Source of the DNA: Mytilus californianus
Taxonomy: Eukaryota > Mollusca > Bivalvia > Mytilida > Mytilidae
Reading direction: 5' to 3'
DNA: 64,000 nt
NCBI RefSeq assembly: GCF_021869535.1
Contig: NW_026262690.1
Coordinates: forward strand, 60,582,995-60,646,994
Part shown: piece by piece, positions 57,706 to 64,000 of the stretch
Position numbering within the stretch: position 1 is the first letter of the stretch
How the letters are laid out: each line of letters begins with the position of its first letter
The notes under the pieces: model-generated
Database searches by the model: none
Told to the model about the DNA's origin: nothing
The model's input: the letters and a program-made list of their open reading frames with translations, nothing else
Position numbers and translations under genes: made by a program

Positions 57706-57900
57706 GAATATAAGATATATTTTATTACCAATTAAGGGTCCACAAGGGGCATATAGAGAATACATGTATAAGGAAAAAGAACATTGATTAGCGTAGATAC
57801 ATAGAATTTAAATACACAATTACAATATATTGTACAATTAGACTGTAAAAAAGCCCTTGGTTTAAAGAATATAATATATTTATATGAGAAATAAATACAT

Positions 57901-58073
57901 CTAACTCATACTGACTTGAATAAATTTTCCAACAGCATTAAGTACCTGATTGTCTTCACAGCTCAATAAATATATGAATTTTTGCTGATTGTCCAGTAAA
58001 TTAAAGTTTGGCATTTTGTGGCAAACAAAGTCAAAGAGAGCATCTCTATCAAGAGTTAAATTTATCACATGAA
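57901..58073 (-). pseudogene. LINE reverse-transcriptase C-terminal fragment
   Basis: About 57 codons on the - strand ending in TAG (57901-57903): DRDALFDFVCHKMPNF, LLDNQQKFIYLLSCED, then VLNAVGKFIQ. The pattern (short helix, D..KF.YLL, then VGKFI near the C-terminus) resembles the ends of CR1/Jockey-type reverse transcriptases in molluscs. It is cut on its 5' side by the A element at 58077. It could instead be an unrelated decayed coding exon; the match is by general resemblance. Confidence 0.5.
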
Positions 58074-58076
58074 ATT

Positions 58077-59192
58077 AAATAAATTGCTTCACCGAGTGCA
58101 GCTGGATATGACCGCAGAGGTCCAACCCTGAACAGTTGGGGCAAAAATGGACACAATATTCGTGCTTGATACAGGTCTGAATTTGGATTGAAATTAAACA
58201 TTTGACACATAATAGGTTTCTGACACAGAATAACTTAGAATCGGTTATATGATTTGAATTTATATTAAATTTTTTGTGCAATACACTATGCTGTTGCCAA
58301 TTGCCCCCCCCTCCCACCCCCTCAACAAAAAATTTCACCCCCCTTTTTTTTGGCAAAAACATTTTTTTCACCCCACCCTTTTTTTTTTACAAAAAAAAAT
58401 AATATTTGAAGAAATTTTCTTTTTAATTTCTGAAATCTGTAATGAAAGGAGAAAAAAAATTGTTCCCCCCCCACCCCCCATTTTTTTCACCTCCCCCCAA
58501 CCCCTTTTTCCAAAAAAAAAAAAATTTCCCTCAAGATATGGTGATTATCTCAATTCAAATTTCCAATGGAGTTTGCAACCATAACTACCCATTTAAATAC
58601 ATCATAAAAGTCTTAAAATAGAAAATGACATACGTAATCATGTCTAAAAATAATATATCTTTAATCAGCATTTTTATTAGTAACTTCTAAAAATAAATTG
58701 AAAGCTAATCACCTCAAGACAATACAAAATTTCTTTATACACATAATTTTAAAGCAGTGTAGGGGAGGTAATCCAAATTTAACATTGTATTTAAAAGTGA
58801 TTGTCCATTAACAAGGAAACCCTTGTTTTTCCCCCTTTTTTGTCCCTAATTCCTAAACAGTTTGAGCCATTGCCCCAAAAGCCAATTCTAACCATCCCTT
58901 TGTGGTATGGAAAATTTCAGAGAGATCCATACACTGTTCTACAAGTTATTGTCTGAAAACTAGAAAGATGCTTATTTGGGGCCCTTTTTTGGCCCCTACA
59001 TGTAATTCCTAAACTGTTAGGACCATAACCCCCAAAATCAATCCCAATCTTCCTTTTGTGGTTATAAACCTTGTGTTTAAATTTCATAGATTTCTATTAA
59101 CTAATACTACATGTAAAGTTATTGTCCAGAAACCAAGTGTCTTCGGACAACGACGACGTGATACCAATATACGACATTTTTTGCGGTCGTAT
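58077..59192 (-). mobile_element. A-family element, long form, reverse
   Basis: On the + strand it begins AATAAATTGCTTCACCGAGT (3' end of A), then TATGACCGCAGAGG. It has a C-rich tract with C7-C8 runs (58302-58500), the A-long body (CAAGATATGGTGATTATCTC, AAAGCAGTGTAGGGGAGGTA), A units and the 5' end TTGCGGTCGTAT at 59192. Confidence 0.8.
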
Positions 59193-59289
59193 AAAAATGG
59201 ATTTCATCTCCAATACAGCCAGAGGAGCATTTTTTGCAAATTCTTTCATTTCGTGGAATATTTGAAAAACGGCTACATGTATATAATAA

Positions 59290-59542
59290 AGGTCTGCCAA
59301 CTCGTGACCCAGTTCTGCAGAAGTTCGTCTGTTATGTCCACAAAACCTAGGTCACCAGCTCTTTCTACCAGATTACTACATGGTGTGTCTTCAACCAACC
59401 TACAAGGACAAACAACGATGTAGAAGGCTGGCACAGACGCCTCAACAAAAAGAACAACGACGAAAAGCCAGCCTTCTATGACCTCATCCAGAAACTGCAG
59501 GAAGAGTCTCAACAAGTCTACTACCCATCCAGATTAAGTTAG
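59290..59542 (+). pseudogene. Mutator-like (MULE) transposase C-terminal remnant
   Basis: One frame reads LPTRDPVLQKFVCYVHKT, an in-frame TAG at 59348-59350, then VTSSFYQITTWCVFNQ and RTNNDVEGWHRRLNKK, ending YPSRLS and TAG at 59540-59542. The RTNNDVEGWH(R/N)RLN block followed by FY.LI..L..E is a hallmark of MULE-type transposases and their host-derived relatives. In relatives the residue at the TAG is usually Trp, so one base change explains the stop. The catalytic domain is absent. It is flanked outward by GGCGAGTTGGCAG repeats. Confidence 0.75.
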
Positions 59543-59648
59543 TGTCTGAGGGTAAGCTTACTCTGTACCAGTGCAAGCCCGCCCATGTTACCAGAGTTGG
59601 TAGGCCTTAATTCAGTACAGTTAAATTCTTTTTTTTTCATTAGTACAC

Positions 59649-59775
59649 ATAGGGCGAGTTGGCAGACATTTATTCAACGGGATTTAACCCTTTTTCATAA
59701 GTGGGGCAAGTTGGCAGGACTAAATTCATCGGTATTTTACTATTTTTCTTAAGTGGGGAGAGTTGGCAGACCTAT
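59649..59775 (+). repeat. GGCGAGTTGGCAG tandem repeat, ~52-bp units
   Basis: Two and a half units: GGGCGAGTTGGCAGACATTT, then GGGGCAAGTTGGCAGGACTA, then GGGGAGAGTTGGCAGACC, each followed by a TTTTTC.TAAGT phrase. Inverted relative of 57613-57705. Confidence 0.7.
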
Positions 59776-59784
59776 ATTCAAAAA

Positions 59785-61935
59785 TTTGTGCGGTTGTATA
59801 TTGGTATCACGTCATCGTCGTCGTAGAAGACATTTGGTTTCCGGACAATACCTTTAGTGTTAGTATATAGAAATCTATTAAATTAAAACACAAGGTTTAT
59901 AACCACAAAAGGAAGGTTTGGATTGATTTTGGGGGTTATGGTCCTAACAGTTTAGGAATTAGGGGCCAAAAAGAAGCCCAAATAAGCATCTATTTAGTTT
60001 CCAGACAATAACTTGTGTATGGATCTCTCTGAAATTATACTTAAGTTTCTTTACCACAAAGGGATGGTTAGGATTGGCTTTGGGGGGTTATGGCTCAAAC
60101 TGTTTAGGAATTAGGGGCAAAAAAGGGGGAAAAACAAGGGTTTCCTGGTTAATGTACAATTAAGACAATTTAAAAGTAGTGTAAGGGAGGTAATCTAAAC
60201 ACAAACAATGTTTTAAATTATGTATAAAGGAATGTTGTATTGTCTTGAGGTGATTAGCTGTCAATTTACTTTAAGAAGTTACTATTAAATTTATGATGAT
60301 TAAGGAATATTGATTTTAGCCATGGTTATGTATATCATTTTCTATTTTAAGACTTTTATGATGTATTTAAATGGGTAATTATGGTTGCAAACTCCTAATG
60401 GAAATTTGAATTGAGATTATGACCATATCTTGAGGGAAAGAATTTTTTGTTTGGAAAAAGGGTGGCGCAGGTGAAATAAACTGCTTCGCTGAGCGCAGCT
60501 GGATACGCCCGCAGAGGTCCAACCCTGAACAGTTGGGGCAAAAATGGACACAATATTCAAGCTTGATACAGGTCTGAATTTGGATTGTAATTAAATATTT
60601 GACATATTATAGGTTTCTGAATAAATGTAGTCAAAGAACTTGAAATTGGTTATATAAATTGAATTTATATTCAATTAAAGATTTCTTGCTGTTGTGCAAT
60701 ACTTAGTAAATCTGTTCTCAGACTATAAACAAATATTATAAAGTTCAATTAATTCTAAATGTCATATTAGAAATTTATGAAAATCAAAAGGGAGCTTACA
60801 TCAATAGATATAAACAATTCACCAAAGTTTCATGAGAATTGCTGACAGCATTTTTGAGTTATTGTCCGAAAACTGGAAAATCCCCCCTTTTTTAATGAAT
60901 AAAACCCCATAACTCAGAAATGTAAAATGTAAAATTTATAAAATTCTAAAGGGAGCTTACATCAATAGATATAAACAATTCACCAAAGTTTCATAAGAAC
61001 TGCTGAAAGCATTTTTGAGTTTTTGTCTGAAAACTGGAAAATCCCCCTTTTTTAATGAATAAAACCCTGTAACTCGGAAACGTAAAATCTAAAATTGTTA
61101 AAATCGAAAGGGAGCTCATGTCAATAGATATAAACATTTCACCACACTTTCTTGCAAGTTGGTGAAAGCATTCTTGAGTTATTGTCCAAAAACTGGAAAA
61201 TCCCCCTTTTTTTAATGAATAAAACCCCATAACTCGGAAATGTAAAATCTAAAATTTATAAAAAAAAACAAAAGGGAGCTCACGTCAATAGATATAAACA
61301 ATTCACCAAAGTTTTATGCAAATTGGTTAAAGTGTTTTTGAGTTAATGTCCGACATGTTGACGACGGACGGACAGACGGACAACAGTATACCATAATAAG
61401 TCCTGTAAACAGGCGTATAAAAGGGGGGGGGGGATTGTGGGAGGGGGTCAATTTTTTCTCATTTCAGATTTTAGAAGTTAAAAAGAAAATTTCTTCATAA
61501 AAATTTTTTTTTTGCAAAAAAAGGGGGGATAATTTTTTTTTTTAAACTGTGAGGGGGGGGGGAAATTTTGTTTAAGTTTTTGTTTGAGGGGGGGTTGTTT
61601 GGAATAAGGGGGGAGGGGTAAAAAAGAAATTGTTGGAGGGAGAAAATTTTTTCTCATTTCAGATTTCAGAAATTAAAAAAATTTCTTTATATTGTATTTT
61701 TTGTGCAAAAAAATGAGGGGGGGGGGGGGAGGTAAAAAAAATTTTTTTTTTTATTTTTTATTTTGGAGGGGGTCAATATGCAACAGCATAGTGTATTGTG
61801 TATTGCACAAAATAAAAATAAAGGGGGGGCAGTAATTTTTTTAATTTTTGGGAGGGGGCAATTCGCAACAGCATAGTGTATTGCACAAAAGCAAACAATT
61901 GAGTATGAATTCAAATCCTATAACCAATTCTAAGT
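59785..61935 (+). mobile_element. A-family element, long form, 5'-truncated, holding E
   Basis: Starts in the second arm of the A 5' foldback (TTTGTGCGGTTGTATATTGG). It carries A units, AGTAGTGTAAGGGAGGTAAT, the A-long body, then E (60475-61418), then several G-tracts (61425-61730) and ATAGTGTATTGCACAA repeats. It is an inverted, longer counterpart of 58077-59192. Confidence 0.72.
60475..61418 (-). mobile_element. E-family element, complete, reverse, 944 bp
   Basis: On the + strand AATAAACTGCTTCGCTGAGC through to AGGCGTAT. The 5' foldback is CCTGTTTACAGG on this copy (reverse-complemented), a paired change from CCCG…CGGG in other copies: the arm keeps its complementarity. Three body units with AAAACTGGAAAATCCCCC. 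Confidence 0.86.
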
Positions 61936-61940
61936 TCTCA

Positions 61941-62450
61941 ATGGTTTTGTTATAAAGACATGTTGTATTCTTTTGAGGTGATTAGCTGTCAATTTATTTT
62001 TTAGAACTTATATTAAATGCTGATGAAGGAATTTATTTTTAGATATTGCTATTAAATTTTGCTGATCAAGGTTTTCTTTTTTTAGTTATGACTATCATGT
62101 CATTTTCTATTTAATACTTTAATGATGTATTTAAATTTTATATTTAATACGTTAATGATGTATTTAAATGGGTTTGGTTTATTATTTGTATTAGAGTTAC
62201 CTCCCTTACAATGGTTTTGTTATAAAGAAATGTTGTAATCTCTTTAGGTGATTAGCTGTAGATTTATTTTTTGAAGTTATATTAAATGTTGACAAAGGAA
62301 TTTTATTTTTAGATATTACTAATAAATTTTGCTGATCAAGGTTTTCTAATTTTAGCCATGACTATGATGTCATTTTCTATCTTTATACTTTTATGATGTA
62401 TTTAGATGGGCTTTTATGGTTGCAAAGTCCATTGGAAATTTTGAAAGCAA
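61941..62450 (+). repeat. ~265-bp tandem duplication of A-long body
   Basis: Two copies starting ATGGTTTTGTTATAAAGACA (61940) and ATGGTTTTGTTATAAAGAAA (62210). Both contain GGTGATTAGCTGT, TTTTGCTGATCAAGGTTTTC and TGATGTATTTA. A third relative lies at 60220-60400. Confidence 0.75.
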
Positions 62451-62504
62451 ATTTAAATTTAAAATATGCGCTTCATTTTCCATTGTCTTTTGAATAGCAA
62501 TTTA

Positions 62505-62935
62505 TATAAGACTGCAAAATTTAGTATGGGTTCATATAGTGCTGTGATGTCGTCATCGTTTGCATCGTCGTCAACTGAAAACACATTTGATTTCCGAACA
62601 ATAACTTTAGTTTAAGTGAATGGATCTCTATAAAAAATTTTAAGATGGTTCAATACCACAAAAGGAAGATTGGGATTTATTTGGCAGATGATTGTCCCAA
62701 CCATTTATGAATTAGGAGCCAAAAAGGGACATTTTTCTACTTTCAGGATAATAACTTGAGTATAAGTATTTCAATTGCTCTGAAATTGTACCACAATGTT
62801 TAATACCACAAAGTTTGAAAGGGGGGGGGGGGGGGGGGGGTTTCCAATATTTTTTAATCGGTTCATATTTTTTTTCAATATTTTTAAATTTCAAATTTTT
62901 GAAAAATTTCAAGAAGAATTCTTCAATACTCTAGT
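62505..62935 (+). mobile_element. A-family element, decayed
   Basis: TATAAGACTGCAAAATTTAG, a TCG-rich lead, two A units, a G-tract of about 20 at 62821-62840 and a TTGAAAAATTTCAAGAAG phrase. No 3' hairpin found. Confidence 0.65.
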
Positions 62936-63839
62936 TCAGGGAAAGCTTGTTCGCGACCTAGAATTCTGAGTGGGTTAAGCGTTTAATTAAAATTCATGCG
63001 AGAATATGTGAGATTTGGATGAACTGGGGGCAAAGTCATTTGGTACAAATCAATATTTGATGTTAAGGACGCCCGCCTTTTCCCTGTTTACCTGTGAAGT
63101 CGTTGAGTGTCATCTGTTTTTTGGTTTATGTTTATGTTTAATAAAGTAAAAAAAATATTGTGAAGAATTTCGAGACCTAGTGTTTGAAAATTACGAGAGA
63201 AAATTAGGAAAAGAAATTTGAAGGAAACTTGAAATTTACCTTGCAAATAACCAAAACGAAATGTTTGATAAAGAAGGAACGAGGGCCTACAAGTCCCTGG
63301 AAGCTTCCAAGAACTTTGAAGAAGTTTATGTGCAGAAATATCATCTTTGGAGACAGTATATCATTCAAAGGTGACACTATACATAATTTATTCTCTTTGA
63401 CATGTGTCGGGCGGATATAGATAAACAATTTAACCCATATGATTGTCATGTAAAACGGAGCCTTTTGAAAAGTTGTTGTTGGTCATAACACAAAGTCGAT
63501 ATCATGAATGATATTATGCGAAGTATTCAATAAAATATAACCATGGATTCATAAATGTTATGTTTTCAATATTGTATAAATAGTCGGATCGTTTAACCTT
63601 GGAACAGTAAATACGTTCCTTGTTCAACCCATAATAAAAAAGTTCCCATAAAAACAAACAGCTACCGGTCGTCGTATGGAATTAAACTCTTAGCAAAAAA
63701 AGCCACACCCACTAATAAGCTATACAATGTCTTGACTCGGACTGTTGCATTTTAAACAAACAAGTGAAAAGTCCAGCGCAATATAGAACAAAACAGTTTC
63801 AACATTCATATATCATTATCATGATCTTGACCTGCATGG
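62936..63839. other. unassigned sequence with possible decayed coding fragment
   Basis: Around 63253-63474 (+) several frames give protein-like pieces in succession: EMFDKEGTRAYKSLEASKNF, then FKGDTIHNLFSLTCVG, then RADIDKQFNPYDCHVKRSLL. They join only through frameshifts. This looks like a frameshifted remnant of an invertebrate mobile-element or expanded-family protein, but I cannot name the family. The rest is AT-rich without recognised repeats. Confidence 0.3.
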
Positions 63840-64000
63840 ATATGCATTTTACTTGCAACTGTCCCAATTTCCCGAAATTCCATCATGTTTGACAAAGATT
63901 TTGATGTAAAACAAAACTTTAACCACAGACTGAACCTAAATGCCGACGCAGTCGGCGTTAACGCTGACTACGGAATCTAGGATCGCCAAGTCTCGCTTAC
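63840..64000 (-). mobile_element. I-family element, 5' end, cut by window edge
   Basis: Read on the - strand it starts GTAAGCGAGACTTGGCGATC and continues GTAGTCAGCGTTAACGCC and TCTGTGGTTAAAGTTTTG, parallel to the start of the I element at 10421. The body runs out within the decayed region. Confidence 0.55.

Noticed and set aside
57901..58073. Reading the 57-codon fragment as an ADPGK exon
   Set aside because: It ends in a stop codon and resembles a reverse-transcriptase C-terminus; an internal exon cannot end so.
58276..58584. 102-codon Phe/Pro-rich open frame
   Set aside because: Produced by C-runs and T-runs of the A-long body; low complexity.
9924..59192. A family as a classical cut-and-paste MITE
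   Set aside because: The ends are subterminal and asymmetric, a hairpin stands only at the 3' side, and filled/empty comparisons show no target duplication. This fits Helentron-like elements better, although no Rep/Helicase gene is in the window.
56122..64000. Search for the missing N-terminal ADPGK exons
   Set aside because: No stretch on the - strand joined the required phase with a family motif; the exons probably lie beyond 64000 or are too diverged to see by eye.
1..64000. tRNA or rRNA genes
   Set aside because: No cloverleaf with intact A and B boxes was found; the only tRNA-like sequence is the decayed SINE head near 43600-43687.

Overview
This is eukaryotic, intron-rich, AT-rich DNA. 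It most likely comes from a bivalve mollusc, probably a mussel (Mytilidae). The grounds are the repeat content, which resembles bivalve dispersed repeats I recognise, and animal-type split genes. The genus is an inference.

Only two host genes can be supported, and they converge. On the + strand, six exons between 972 and 27464 encode about the last 250 residues of elongation factor 1-gamma (eEF1G): the end of the GST-like domain, a charged linker and the whole conserved C-terminal domain through the stop codon. On the - strand, four exons between 56121 and 48689 encode the C-terminal part of ADP-dependent glucokinase (ADPGK), including the NEQE and GGGD catalytic-site motifs. All splice sites read GT/AG and all phases join. 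The 5' ends of both genes lie outside the window or were not found.

Nearly everything else is mobile or repeated DNA, nested several layers deep. At least eight sequence families (called here A, B, D, E, F, H, I and J) share one plan. A T-run is followed by a 5' end that folds back on itself. A body follows, often made of tandem repeats. Next comes a 3' subterminal segment that is the reverse complement of that family's own 5' end, then a short hairpin and a T-rich end. Where filled and empty sites can be compared there is no target-site duplication and insertion is at a T-T step. This fits non-autonomous Helentron/Helitron2-like elements (HINEs). The families differ in sequence, but their 5' and 3' segments change together.

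Layout. 1-1100: A-family tail, a 27-bp array and the first eEF1G exon. 1125-6150: B holding I, A (holding another B) and D. 7600-9400: LINE end, inverted-repeat element and a duplicated block. 9813-16700: J holding nested A, I, E and the long-TIR element K, then E holding H, then eEF1G exon 3 at 16940. 17884-23900: I holding A (with B and its 166-bp array) and F (with D). 27875-29315: an uninterrupted A. 29979-41815: J with a ~120-bp satellite, B, a tandemly duplicated A and a reverse-transcriptase pseudogene. 42700-48133: I remnant, SINE, MITE, quiet DNA and E inside E. 49573-52389: D holding E holding A. 52400-56121: ADPGK introns with MITEs. 56266-64000: dispersed repeat, foldback, LINE end, inverted A copies around a Mutator-like transposase remnant, more A and E, and the edge of another I.

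The host genes do not work together in an obvious way (one in translation elongation, one in ADP-dependent glucose phosphorylation). The interest of the window lies in the repeat system and its insertion history.
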